Below are positions 32,208 to 41,258 of a stretch of DNA of 64,000 bases, piece after piece. Numbering within the stretch: position 1 is the first letter of the stretch; each line of letters opens with the position of its first letter. Made by a program: the position numbers and the translations under genes. Location of the stretch: the NCBI GenBank assembly GCA_026129255.1, contig JAHCIJ010000003.1, forward strand, positions 372,001 to 436,000. Direction: 5' to 3'. Below the pieces are notes generated by a model. The model did not search any database. It saw only the letters and a program-made list of their open reading frames with translations, and had not been told where the DNA came from. The DNA comes from Anaerolineales bacterium. GTDB taxonomy: Bacteria > Chloroflexota > Anaerolineae > Anaerolineales > UBA11579.

Positions 32208-33392
32208 ATGTCTTTTTGGAGCGACCCGATCCGCGTAGCAAACGAGTGGTTGAACGGTCTTTTGACCGATCTGCTGCCGCAAGCCTGGGCTACCCTTATC
32301 GGCAATGTGATAGGGGTGGTGGTGGTTTCCTCCTTCGGCCTGATCCTAGTGATCTTCCTGATCTGGCTGGAGCGCAAGGTGGCGGCTCGCTTTCAGGACC
32401 GCATTGGCCCCAACCGTGCCGGGCCTTACGGTTTGCTGCAAACCATTGCGGACATCGTAAAACTGCTTACTAAGGAAGACAGCATTCCTGAGAAGGCAGA
32501 CAAGGTGACCTTCAACCTGGCGCCCATCGTCTCGATGATCGCCGTGTTGCTGATCTGGGCGGTCATCCCCTTCGCCCCCGGCTGGATCGGCACAGACCTC
32601 AACGTGGGCGTGCTGTACATCGCCGCGGTGGGCTCCTTCGGTATTCTCTCCATCCTGATGGCAGGCTGGGCTTCCAACAACAAGTACGCGCTGCTGGGCG
32701 CCTTCCGCGCCGTAGCGCAGCTCATTTCCTATGAAGTGCCGATGCTGCTCACCCTGCTGGTGCCGGTATTGCTGGCGCGTAGCATGGGGATGATGCACAT
32801 CGTGCACGACCAGAGCCTGTGGTTCATTGTGCTGGCGCCGGTGGCTGGTGTCATCTTCCTGGTCTCTTCCATCGCTGAAGTTGGCCGCACTCCCTTCGAC
32901 CTGATCGAAGCTGAGTCTGAAATTGTGGCCGGTTACCACACTGAGTACACCGGCATGAAGTTCGGCTTGTTCTTTGCCGCCGAATTCCTGCATGCTTTCA
33001 CTGTGGGTGTGCTGTTCGCCATCCTCTATCTGGGTGGCTGGCGCGGCCCCGGCGCCGAGCAATACCCCATCCTGGGTATGGTCTACCTCATCGCCAAGTC
33101 CAGCATTGGTTACTTCATTGTTATGTGGGTACGCAGCACCCTGCCGCGCATCCGCATTGACCAGATGCTCGATCTGAACTGGAAGGTGCTCACGCCGATT
33201 TCGTTGGCGCTGCTCATCCTGACCGCCATCCTGGACAAGATGTTTGCCGAGACGGCCCTGCGTGCCCCGGTGCTGCTGGGCGCCAATGTGCTGGTGGTGG
33301 TGCTGAGCTGGGCGATCATTCGTGTGCTCTCCCGCCGCTCCCGCCGTGAGCGCAAAGTCTTCAAGAAACGACCAGAGGCCCGTGCGGTCTAA
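32208..33392 (+). CDS. nuoH: NADH-quinone oxidoreductase subunit H
   Basis: 394 residues with eight or nine helices. DRIGPNRAGPYGLLQTIADIVKL and the acidic loop EVGRTPFDLIEAESEIVAGYHTEY, which lines the quinone tunnel, are diagnostic in their parts. The C-terminal tail RRSRRERKVFKKRPEARAV is basic. AGAGGA lies upstream of the ATG. It connects quinone reduction to the antiporter-like subunits. Confidence 0.97.
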   Translation: MSFWSDPIRVANEWLNGLLTDLLPQAWATLIGNVIGVVVVSSFGLILVIFLIWLERKVAARFQDRIGPNRAGPYGLLQTIADIVKLLTKEDSIPEKADKVTFNLAPIVSMIAVLLIWAVIPFAPGWIGTDLNVGVLYIAAVGSFGILSILMAGWASNNKYALLGAFRAVAQLISYEVPMLLTLLVPVLLARSMGMMHIVHDQSLWFIVLAPVAGVIFLVSSIAEVGRTPFDLIEAESEIVAGYHTEYTGMKFGLFFAAEFLHAFTVGVLFAILYLGGWRGPGAEQYPILGMVYLIAKSSIGYFIVMWVRSTLPRIRIDQMLDLNWKVLTPISLALLILTAILDKMFAETALRAPVLLGANVLVVVLSWAIIRVLSRRSRRERKVFKKRPEARAV

Positions 33393-33425
33393 CGACCGCC
33401 AGCCTTTTTTGATGGAGCCAAACGC

Positions 33426-33938
33426 ATGACTGGAATGCAAGGTGTTTTTCTCTTCGCTGCCGGGCTCATTTTATGGGCAGCCTTCATGATGGTGACGCGC
33501 CAGAACCTGGTGCATGCCGCCTTTTATCTGATCCTGGCCCTGTTCGGGGTCGCCATCCTATTTGTGCTGCTGGACGCTGGCTTCCTGGCTGTGATCCAGG
33601 TCTCGGTATACATTGGCGCTATCTCGATCATGATGATCTTCGCCGTGATGTTGACGCGCGGCGATGTGATCGAAGAAGACCCCGTGAACAAGAACTATGG
33701 CTGGGCCCTGCTGCTGGCGGCCCTGTTTGCCTTCGGGCTCATCATTCTCGTGGGCCAATGGCCGGCGATCGCCAGCCTGCCCGGTGCGTTTGACACCAGC
33801 CGAGACCTGGCCGCCGAGTTGGGTGTGGCGCTGTTCTCGCCTGAAGGTTTTGTCATCCCCTCAGAAGTAGCTTCGGTTTTGCTGCTGGCGGCCCTGGTGG
33901 GCTCGCTGGTGGTCGCACGCCGTCAGAAAGGTAAATAA
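33426..33938 (+). CDS. nuoJ: NADH-quinone oxidoreductase subunit J
   Basis: 170 residues, five helices. The conserved segment DAGFLAVIQVSVYIGAISIM contains the pi-bulge region of TM3, and MMIFAVMLTRGD follows as in NuoJ. It sits 33 bp after nuoH and 6 bp before nuoK. Confidence 0.95.
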   Translation: MTGMQGVFLFAAGLILWAAFMMVTRQNLVHAAFYLILALFGVAILFVLLDAGFLAVIQVSVYIGAISIMMIFAVMLTRGDVIEEDPVNKNYGWALLLAALFAFGLIILVGQWPAIASLPGAFDTSRDLAAELGVALFSPEGFVIPSEVASVLLLAALVGSLVVARRQKGK

Positions 33939-33944
33939 GAGCGT

Positions 33945-34253
33945 ATGATCCCGCTTTCCTGGTATCTGATACTCGCCGCCCTGCTGTTCTGCATCGGCTT
34001 GTATGGCGTGCTGGCCCGCAAGAACGCCGTGGCCATCCTGATGAGCGTTGAGCTGATGCTCAACGCCGTTAACATCAACCTGGTGGCCTTCTGGCGCTAC
34101 TTCACACCCGGCAACATTAGCGGGCACGCCTTTGCCGTCATCGTGTTCGTGGTGGCGGCTGCCGAAGTCGCCGTAGGCCTGGCCCTGATTATTTCCATCT
34201 ACCGCCGCCGCAAGACCGTGGCCGCGGATGAAATCAACTTGATGAAGTGGTAA
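33945..34253 (+). CDS. nuoK: NADH-quinone oxidoreductase subunit K
   Basis: 102 residues, three helices. The two essential membrane glutamates are visible in LMSVELMLNAVNI and VVAAAEVAVGLALI, so the proton path through NuoK seems intact. The stop is followed at once by the NuoL start (TAAGTGATG). Confidence 0.96.
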   Translation: MIPLSWYLILAALLFCIGLYGVLARKNAVAILMSVELMLNAVNINLVAFWRYFTPGNISGHAFAVIVFVVAAAEVAVGLALIISIYRRRKTVAADEINLMKW

Positions 34254-34256
34254 GTG

Positions 34257-36413
34257 ATGCCGACTGAAACTTTGATCTGGCTTATTCCGCTCCCGCCGCT
34301 GCTGGCGTTCTTCCTGATCTTGCTGTTCACTCGCAAGAACAACGCCCTCAGCCACACCGTGGGCGTGGCCGCTGCCGCCATCTCCTGGCTGCTGGGTATG
34401 CTGGTGTTCTTCGCCGCTATCGGCATCGATCACTTTGGCGAGCACCCGTTCCACTCCGCCATTGCCTGGCTGCCCACCGGCGAGACCTTCTTTAATATCG
34501 GTGTGATGATCGACCCGCTCAGTGCGGCCGTGCTGTTCTTTGTGGCTTGGACTGTGCTGATGATCTTCATCTATAGCATCGGCTATCACAACTTCGGTGC
34601 TCCCAAGGGCGAGCACGACAAACCTGGCCTGCCGCCGCACGGCGCCGAGGACCACGGCCACCATGTGCCCTCGATCGAGCCGATGTATGCGCGCTTCTTT
34701 GCCTTCATCGCCCTATTCGCCTTCGGTATGTACACCCTGGTGGTGTCAGACAATCTGCTGACCCTCTTCGTAGGTTGGGAGATCATGGGTCTGTGTTCGT
34801 ACCTGCTGATCGGCTTCTGGTACGGCAAGCCCTCTGCCCGCGATGCGGCCAAGAAAGCCTTCCTCACCACCCGCATCGGCGATGTGTTCATGCTGCTGGG
34901 CATTGTGGCCCTGTACTCGGCCACCGGCACGCTCAACTTCCACGAAATTTTGCGCAACGAGAATATTCTGCACCTGCTGGCGAGCACGCCCAGCGGTGTA
35001 TTCGGTCTCTCGGCAGCCGGCCTGATCGGCTTGCTGCTCTTCATCGGCACGGTGGGCAAATCGGCCCAGTGGCCGCTGCACGTATGGCTGCCGGACGCCA
35101 TGGAAGGCCCCACGCCCGTCTCCGCCATGATCCACGCCGCCACCATGGTGTCGGCCGGTGTGTACATGGTGCTGCGCATGTTCCCGTTGCTCTCGGCGGG
35201 CTGGCATCACGGTGACCCGCTGACCACCACCATGACGGTGATGGCTTTCATCGGCGCCTTTACCGCCATCTTCGCCGCCACCATTGCGGTGACGCAGAAC
35301 GACATTAAACGCGTGCTGGCCTACTCCACCATTTCCCAGCTCGGCTTCATGATCGCGGCTCTGGGCATCGGTGCCTATGTGGCCGCCGCCTTCCACCTGG
35401 TCACCCACGCCTTCTTCAAGGCGCTGCTCTTCCTCGGTTCCGGCTCAGTCATTCACGGGATGGAGCACGGCGTGCTGCACACCGGCGAGCATGTGGACCC
35501 GCAGGACATGTTCAACATGGGCGGCCTCAAGAAGAAGATGCCGATCACATTCTGGACCTTCCTCATCGGCGGCTTCGCCCTCTCCGGCTTCCCGCTCATC
35601 ACCTCGGGCTTCTGGTCCAAGGATGAGATTCTGGCCGACGCCTTTGCCAATGGTCACTTCACCCTGCTGGTCGTGCTCTCGCTGGCGGCGCTGCTCACGG
35701 CGTTCTACACCATGCGTCAGATCACGCTGACCTTCTTCGGTGAGCCGCGCACCAAGGCCGCTGACCATGCCAGCGAGAACAAGCTGGTGATGACCGGCCC
35801 GCTGATGGTGCTGTCTGTGTTCGCCATCATCGCCGGTTGGGTCGGTATCCCCGAGCACTTCCCCGGCATCGGCGGCTTGCTGCCCAACTGGTTCCATGAT
35901 TTTGTGGGCAGCAGCCTGCTGGAGCACCCGCACGCGCCGGACTTTCACCCCGTGCCGCTGCTGATTTCGCTCGGCGTGGCCTTGGGCGGTTTGGCTCTGG
36001 GCTATCTGGTGTACCGCAAGGCTGGCAGCGTGGACCCGCTGCGCAAGCCGCTTGGCCCGCTGTACACCCTGCTGGAGAACAAGTACTACTTTGATGAGCT
36101 GTATACCAAGCTGTTCATCCGCCCGGCCGGTGTCATCGCCGAGAAGTTCTCCTACTGGTTCCTGGACCGCAAGGTGATCGATGGTGTGCTACATGGGGTG
36201 GCGCAAAACTCCATTACCCTGGGCACTTTCTTCCGTGACCGCTTTGAGGGGCCTGTCATCAGTGGGTTGGCTGACTGGCTCGCCAACACCACCGCGGCCA
36301 TTGGCCGTGCACTGCGCAAGGTACAGACCGGCGCCGTGCAGCAATACCTGCTGGTGGTTGCCCTGGTTGCCTTTGGCGGCCTCTTCTACTATCTATTCGC
36401 GGTACTGCGCTAA
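34257..36413 (+). CDS. nuoL: NADH-quinone oxidoreductase subunit L (extended lateral helix)
   Basis: 718 residues, longer than the usual 600-660. The pump core keeps WEIMGLCSYLLIGFWY with the TM5 Glu, GKSAQWPLHVWLPDAMEGPT with the TM7 Lys, and IHAATMVSAGVYMV. A histidine-rich loop of about 30 residues (residues 115-145) lies between TM3 and TM4. Between HGVA and KVQTG (residues 650-692) the C-terminal amphipathic region is about two dozen residues longer than in ordinary NuoL. This is the position where '2M' complexes carry an insertion to span a fourth pump. The GTG at 34254 is an alternative start. Confidence 0.95.
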   Translation: MPTETLIWLIPLPPLLAFFLILLFTRKNNALSHTVGVAAAAISWLLGMLVFFAAIGIDHFGEHPFHSAIAWLPTGETFFNIGVMIDPLSAAVLFFVAWTVLMIFIYSIGYHNFGAPKGEHDKPGLPPHGAEDHGHHVPSIEPMYARFFAFIALFAFGMYTLVVSDNLLTLFVGWEIMGLCSYLLIGFWYGKPSARDAAKKAFLTTRIGDVFMLLGIVALYSATGTLNFHEILRNENILHLLASTPSGVFGLSAAGLIGLLLFIGTVGKSAQWPLHVWLPDAMEGPTPVSAMIHAATMVSAGVYMVLRMFPLLSAGWHHGDPLTTTMTVMAFIGAFTAIFAATIAVTQNDIKRVLAYSTISQLGFMIAALGIGAYVAAAFHLVTHAFFKALLFLGSGSVIHGMEHGVLHTGEHVDPQDMFNMGGLKKKMPITFWTFLIGGFALSGFPLITSGFWSKDEILADAFANGHFTLLVVLSLAALLTAFYTMRQITLTFFGEPRTKAADHASENKLVMTGPLMVLSVFAIIAGWVGIPEHFPGIGGLLPNWFHDFVGSSLLEHPHAPDFHPVPLLISLGVALGGLALGYLVYRKAGSVDPLRKPLGPLYTLLENKYYFDELYTKLFIRPAGVIAEKFSYWFLDRKVIDGVLHGVAQNSITLGTFFRDRFEGPVISGLADWLANTTAAIGRALRKVQTGAVQQYLLVVALVAFGGLFYYLFAVLR

Positions 36414-36422
36414 CGAGACCTC

Positions 36423-37979
36423 ATGGACTTTTTGAATTCACACCTTCTCTCCTTGATCTTGTTCAGCCCGCTGGCGGCGGCCCTAGTTGTGCTGCTGCTG
36501 CCTGGCCAGAACAAGACTCTGACCCGCTGGGTGGCCTTTGGGCTCAGCCTGGTGCCGTTGGCTTTCACCCTGGTGGCCTGGTTTGGCTTTGAAGCCGCCC
36601 CGGTGGTGGATGGCTTCCGCTTCCAGGAGCAGACGGTCTGGTACAGCGCTATCAACTCCTACTATCACCTGGGCATCGATGGTCTCTCGCTCAGCATGGT
36701 TTTGCTGACCACCATCCTGACCCCGATCGCCATCCTGGCTTCGTTCAGCGTGGAGGACAAGGTCAAGGCCTACATGGCCCTGTTCCTGGCGCTGGAGACC
36801 GGCATGCTGGGCGTGTTCCTCTCGTTGGACCTGCTGCTCTTCTTTGTATTCTGGGAGATTGGCCTGGTGCCGATGTTCTTCCTGATCGATCAGTGGGGCA
36901 GTGCCAAGGGCGAACGCGAGCTGTGGAACGGCATCAAGGTGCCCGCCCGCCGCTATGCGTCTTTCAAATTCATGATCTACACCATGGCTGGCTCGCTGGG
37001 ATTGCTGCTGGCCATCCAGATGATCGGTGTCGTCTCCGGCACCTTTGACCTCATCGCCATCTTCCAGAGCTGGCCCGCCCTTGAAGGCACGCTGTTCGGC
37101 CTGCCGGTGGCTACCGTCAAGAGCATCGCCTTCTGGGCCTTTGCGATTGCCTTCGCCATCAAGGTGCCGGTGTGGCCGTTCCACACCTGGCTGCCGGATG
37201 CGCACACCGAGGCGCCCACGGCTGGCTCCATGATCCTGGCGGGCGTGCTGCTCAAGCTGGGCGCCTATGGCTTCCTGCGCCTGGTGCTGCCGCTCTACCC
37301 TGAGCAGGCGCAACAGTATGCTGGTGTGCTGGCGCTGCTGGCCACCGCCGCCATCGTCTTTGGCGCACTCTCGGCCTGGGCGCAGACAGACTTCAAACGC
37401 CTGGTGGCCTACTCCTCTGTGAACCACATGGGCTTCGTGGTGCTCGGCATCGCTGCCGCGGCCTATGCCGCCGGCACCGAGAGCGCTACGATCGCCATGA
37501 ACGGCGCGGTGCTGCAGATGTTCAACCACGGCATCTCGGCCGCGGCCATGTTCTTCCTCGTGGGCGTGATCTACGAGCGCTCCCACACGCGTGACCTCGA
37601 GAAGTTTGGCGGCTTGTTCCCGCTGCTGCCGGTCTACGGCGCGTTGCTGATCCTCAGCTCCATGGCCTCGCTGGGTCTGCCTGGCCTCAACGGCTTCGTG
37701 TCTGAGTTCCTCGTGGTGCGCGGCGCCTGGCCTATCTTCACAGCGTATACGGCCATCAGCATGATCGGCTTGTTCTTCACCGGCGCGTACATCCTCAAGG
37801 GGATCGCCAAGACGCTGCACGGCCCGCTGAATGAGCACTGGAAGGGCCACATCACAGACATCAACCGCCGTGAGCTGCTGGTGATGGCGCCGCTGGTGGT
37901 GTTGATGCTGTGGTTGGGCTTCTGGCCAGCCTGGCTGCTCAACGTAATCAATCAAGCCGTAGTTGCTTTGTTCGGCTAA
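36423..37979 (+). CDS. nuoM: NADH-quinone oxidoreductase subunit M, first copy
   Basis: 518 residues. The antiporter-like core has the TM5 Glu in FVFWEIGLVPMFFL (E145), the TM7 Lys in AIKVPVWPFHTWLPDAHTEAP (K247) and LAGVLLKLGAYG with the TM8 Lys. All residues needed for proton pumping are therefore present. It is followed after 10 bp by a second, diverged NuoM. Confidence 0.96.
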   Translation: MDFLNSHLLSLILFSPLAAALVVLLLPGQNKTLTRWVAFGLSLVPLAFTLVAWFGFEAAPVVDGFRFQEQTVWYSAINSYYHLGIDGLSLSMVLLTTILTPIAILASFSVEDKVKAYMALFLALETGMLGVFLSLDLLLFFVFWEIGLVPMFFLIDQWGSAKGERELWNGIKVPARRYASFKFMIYTMAGSLGLLLAIQMIGVVSGTFDLIAIFQSWPALEGTLFGLPVATVKSIAFWAFAIAFAIKVPVWPFHTWLPDAHTEAPTAGSMILAGVLLKLGAYGFLRLVLPLYPEQAQQYAGVLALLATAAIVFGALSAWAQTDFKRLVAYSSVNHMGFVVLGIAAAAYAAGTESATIAMNGAVLQMFNHGISAAAMFFLVGVIYERSHTRDLEKFGGLFPLLPVYGALLILSSMASLGLPGLNGFVSEFLVVRGAWPIFTAYTAISMIGLFFTGAYILKGIAKTLHGPLNEHWKGHITDINRRELLVMAPLVVLMLWLGFWPAWLLNVINQAVVALFG

Positions 37980-37989
37980 AGGTGAATTG

Positions 37990-39462
37990 ATGGGCTTCGA
38001 TATCCTTAGCGCAATTGTTTTGCTCCCCATTCTGGCTGGCGTGGTGCTGTTCTTCCTGCCCGCCAAGAATCACAAGCTGATCTACAGCTTTGCTTTGGCT
38101 GTAGCGCTGGTGACCTTCTTGCTGTCCATTGCGGTCTATGTGGGCTTTGATACCAATGGGGACACCTTCCAGTTTGTGCATAAATACGACTGGCTGCCGC
38201 AACTGGGCATCTCCTACCATGTGGGTGTCGACGGCATCGCCGCTCCGATGGTGCTGCTGACGGGCGTCGTCATCTTCACGGGTGTGATCATCTCGCAGCG
38301 CATCGATGACCGCCCGCGTGAGTTCTTCGCCTTCCTGTTCCTGCTGGCCAGCGGTGTGTTCGGCGTTTTTGTTGCGCTGGACCTGTTCGCGCTGTTCTTC
38401 TTCTATGAGATAGCCGTGTTCCCGATGTACTTGCTGATCGCTATTTGGGGTTGGAAGCAATCGCGCGAATACGCTGCGATGAAATTGACTCTGTACCTGT
38501 TCATTGGCTCGGTGATCGCCCTGGTGGGTGTGCTGGCCATGTATTTCAGCTCTGGGCTCAACACGTTTGACTTTCTGGCTTTGCAGAATGCCAACTTCTC
38601 GCCAGAGTTCCAGCAGCTGTGGTTCCCGTTTGTCTTCTTTGGCTTCGCCGTGCTGGGCGGCATCTTCCCCTTCCACAACTGGAGCCCGGTGGGCCACGTA
38701 GCCGCCCCCACGGCTGTCTCGATGTTCCATGCCGGTGTGCTCATGAAGCTGGGCGCTTTTGCCGCCCTGCGCGTGGGCATCATGCTCATGCCGGAGGGCG
38801 CGCAGTTCCACATGTGGTGGATTATTCTGCTCACTCTGGTCAACGTAGTCTATGGCGCTTTTATTGCCATGACGCAGACCGACTTCAAGTTCATGATCGG
38901 CTATTCGTCTGTTTCGCATATGGGTCTGGTGGCCATGGGTCTGGCGACGCTCAACCATGATGGCTTGGTGGGCGCCGGTATCCAGATGGTTTCGCACGGT
39001 GTTATGACGGCGCTGTTCTTCGCCGTCGTCGGCATGATCTATGACCAGGCGCACACCCGCCAGATCCTGGAGTTGGGCGGCATGATGAAGATCATGCCCT
39101 TTGCCGGTATCGCTTTCATCATCGGTGGCCTGGTGTCCATGGGTATGCCGGGCTTCTCTGGCTTTGTGGCCGAGTTCCCCATCTTCATGGGGGTGTGGGG
39201 GGATACGCCATGGATTGCTATTGTGGCCGCCATCTCGATTGCGGTGACGGCAGCCTACATCCTGCGGGCGGTGGGCAAAGTCTTCTTTGGCGAGATGCCC
39301 GCTGCGCTGGAAGGCCACATGCACGACATCAAGATCTCGGAGAAGCTGGCGCTGGGCATTCTGTGTGCCATCATGATCGCTATCGGTATCTTCCCCAGTG
39401 TGATTGTTCCCATGGTTGAGCACGGTGTCCAAGCCGTGCTGGCCCTGGTAGGAGGCGCATAA
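37990..39462 (+). CDS. NADH-quinone oxidoreductase subunit M, second diverged copy
   Basis: 490 residues, same fold as the preceding NuoM. The TM5 Glu (FFFYEIAVFPMYLL, E140) and a TM8 Lys (HAGVLMKLGAF, K253) are kept. At the TM7 position, however, FAVLGGIFPFHNW has Leu222 where NuoM has Lys, and the loop LPDAH is changed to SPVGH. It is therefore probably the extra subunit of a four-pump complex, with an altered proton path. AAAGGTG precedes the ATG. The in-frame start at 37963 would overlap the first copy. Confidence 0.92.
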   Translation: MGFDILSAIVLLPILAGVVLFFLPAKNHKLIYSFALAVALVTFLLSIAVYVGFDTNGDTFQFVHKYDWLPQLGISYHVGVDGIAAPMVLLTGVVIFTGVIISQRIDDRPREFFAFLFLLASGVFGVFVALDLFALFFFYEIAVFPMYLLIAIWGWKQSREYAAMKLTLYLFIGSVIALVGVLAMYFSSGLNTFDFLALQNANFSPEFQQLWFPFVFFGFAVLGGIFPFHNWSPVGHVAAPTAVSMFHAGVLMKLGAFAALRVGIMLMPEGAQFHMWWIILLTLVNVVYGAFIAMTQTDFKFMIGYSSVSHMGLVAMGLATLNHDGLVGAGIQMVSHGVMTALFFAVVGMIYDQAHTRQILELGGMMKIMPFAGIAFIIGGLVSMGMPGFSGFVAEFPIFMGVWGDTPWIAIVAAISIAVTAAYILRAVGKVFFGEMPAALEGHMHDIKISEKLALGILCAIMIAIGIFPSVIVPMVEHGVQAVLALVGGA

Positions 39463-39464
39463 CT

Positions 39465-40913
39465 GTGTTTGGCTCCATTACCCCTGACATGATCCTGGCC
39501 ATTCTGCCGGAGCTCTCGCTCCTGGTCGTGTTGGCGATCGTCTTTATTGCTGACTTGGTGTTGCCCAAAGAGCGCAATGGCTTGCTGCCCTGGATCACTG
39601 CGGCTGGCCTGGCCGTCACCTTTGTGGTGACCCTGTTGTTCACAAACCCCGGCGCCGGGGCCGAGTTGGTGTGGGGCGGCATGCTGCGCCACGACATGCT
39701 GGCCTATCTCGGCAAGCTTCTCTTCATCTTTGCCGCCTTTGTCACCACGCTCATCTCCGTCAAGTTTGGCGATGTGTGGCTGAAGGGCGAGTATTACTTC
39801 CTGATGCTGGCTTCCACCATGGGCATGACCCTGATGGCCGCCTCGGCGGATGTGGTGATGCTCTTCCTGGCGATCGAAACCACCTCCATCCCGCTGTATA
39901 TCCTGGCGGGCTTCATGACCGGCGACAATAAGTCTACTGAAGCGGGTTTCAAGTACCTGCTGTTCGGTGCCATGACCACCGCGGTCATGCTGTATGGCTT
40001 CAGTCTGCTGTTTGGCTTTACTGGCACCACCAACCTGTACGCCATGTCTGCGGCCATCACGGCCGGTAGCATACCCGTGCCGGTGTTGGTGGGCACGGTG
40101 GTGTTGGTGCTGCTGGGCCTCGGCTTCAAAGTGGCCATCTTCCCGATGCATTTCTGGGCGCCGGATGTATACGAAGGCGCGCCGACCCCGATCACAGCCT
40201 TCCTGTCCACGGCCTCCAAGGCTGCGGGCTTCCTGGTGCTCATCCGCATCATGCTGGCCAGCTTCCCGCAGGTCCTGGCGGACTGGCAGCTCATCCTGGG
40301 CGTAGCGGCGGTTGCCTCGATGTTCGTGGGCAATGTGGTGGCGCTGACCCAGAAGAACATCAAGCGTCTGCTGGCCTACTCCGGTATCGCCCACGCGGGC
40401 TACGCCCTGTTGGGCGTAGTTGCCGCCTCTGAGCTGGGTGTCGCCAGTGTGGTCTACTACTTGCTGGTCTACGTGGTCACCAACTTGGCCAGCTTCGGCA
40501 TTGTCGTCATCGTGTGGCACGCTGTCGGCTCTGATGAAATTGCGGATTACTCCGGCCTCAGCCGTCGCTCGCCGATGTTGGCGCTGGTAATGCTGTTGGC
40601 CTTCCTCTCACTGGCCGGTATCCCGCCGCTGGGCGGTTTCATCGCCAAAGTCTTGGTGTTTGCCGCGGCAGTGGAAGCCAACCTGGTGTGGCTGGCGGTG
40701 TTGGGCGTGCTCAACTCCATCATTGGTCTGTACTACTACCTCATCGTGCTCAAAGAGGTCTATCTGGGCCAGCCCACGAGTGAAGAGCCGATTGCCGTTG
40801 CGCCTGCGCATGGTGTGGCCATCGTAGCCAGCATCTTGCTGGTGCTGCTGCTGGGCGTTGTAATTGCCCCAGGCTTTGACTGGGCTCTGGCCGCCGCGGC
40901 TTCGTTGTTCTAG
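39465..40913 (+). CDS. nuoN: NADH-quinone oxidoreductase subunit N
   Basis: 482 residues from a GTG start 2 bp after the previous stop; GGAGG lies 9 nt upstream. The pump residues are visible: IETTSIPLYILAGF with the TM5 Glu, GLGFKVAIFPMHFWAPDVYEG with the TM7 Lys, and FLSTASKAAGF with the TM8 Lys. It closes the membrane-arm cluster. The gap to the ATP synthase genes contains a strong promoter. Confidence 0.96.
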   Translation: MFGSITPDMILAILPELSLLVVLAIVFIADLVLPKERNGLLPWITAAGLAVTFVVTLLFTNPGAGAELVWGGMLRHDMLAYLGKLLFIFAAFVTTLISVKFGDVWLKGEYYFLMLASTMGMTLMAASADVVMLFLAIETTSIPLYILAGFMTGDNKSTEAGFKYLLFGAMTTAVMLYGFSLLFGFTGTTNLYAMSAAITAGSIPVPVLVGTVVLVLLGLGFKVAIFPMHFWAPDVYEGAPTPITAFLSTASKAAGFLVLIRIMLASFPQVLADWQLILGVAAVASMFVGNVVALTQKNIKRLLAYSGIAHAGYALLGVVAASELGVASVVYYLLVYVVTNLASFGIVVIVWHAVGSDEIADYSGLSRRSPMLALVMLLAFLSLAGIPPLGGFIAKVLVFAAAVEANLVWLAVLGVLNSIIGLYYYLIVLKEVYLGQPTSEEPIAVAPAHGVAIVASILLVLLLGVVIAPGFDWALAAAASLF

Positions 40914-40918
40914 CTTGT

Positions 40919-40946
40919 TTGACAGGCCCTTGGTTTGTGATATAAT
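40919..40946 (+). promoter_or_regulatory. Consensus sigma-70-type promoter of the atp genes
   Basis: A perfect TTGACA (40919-40924) and perfect TATAAT (40941-40946) are separated by 16 bp, immediately after the nuoN stop. Transcription would begin near 40953, about 15 nt before the TTG start at 40968. The Fo genes can therefore be expressed independently of nuo. Confidence 0.8.
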
Positions 40947-40967
40947 TCTCGAATAACGAGCCGAGTT

Positions 40968-41258
40968 TTGGAAGAAAACAAGAAATCTGACCCACGGCGA
41001 TATGCGCTAAATGTCACCCTGGTGGGTGCGGCTTCGTTGGCTGGTTTTGCCACAGTTGCTATCCTGTTCTTGGCGCTCTTTGCCGGGCTGTGGTTAGACA
41101 ACTTCTTTTCAACTGAAAATCACATTTACACAATTGTGCTGTTGTGTGTAAGTGTGCCATTTACCCTGATGGCTATGCTTTGGGTTGTGCGCTTTACAAC
41201 CTCACGCATTCAACTGTCAGGCTCGCCAAAAGATGAGGAGGACGCGGCTAGTGGCTAA
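40968..41258 (+). CDS. AtpZ/AtpI-like ATP synthase accessory membrane protein
   Basis: 96 residues from a TTG start. Two helices (VGAASLAGFATVAILFLALFAGLWLD is the first) flank a short loop, as in AtpZ/AtpI-type proteins encoded at the head of atp operons. Related proteins help assemble the c-ring or take up magnesium. Position and topology support the call more than sequence does. The last 8 bp overlap the GTG start of atpB. Confidence 0.7.
   Translation: MEENKKSDPRRYALNVTLVGAASLAGFATVAILFLALFAGLWLDNFFSTENHIYTIVLLCVSVPFTLMAMLWVVRFTTSRIQLSGSPKDEEDAASG

Noticed and set aside
36483-39432. Open frames of 527 and 494 residues antisense to the two nuoM genes
   Set aside because: The His/Gln/Arg-rich translations are typical antisense shadows of hydrophobic genes; the plus-strand NuoM proteins are unambiguous.
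39255-40520. 421-residue open frame antisense to nuoN
   Set aside because: It is the same kind of shadow: a hydrophilic low-complexity translation opposite a conserved membrane protein.
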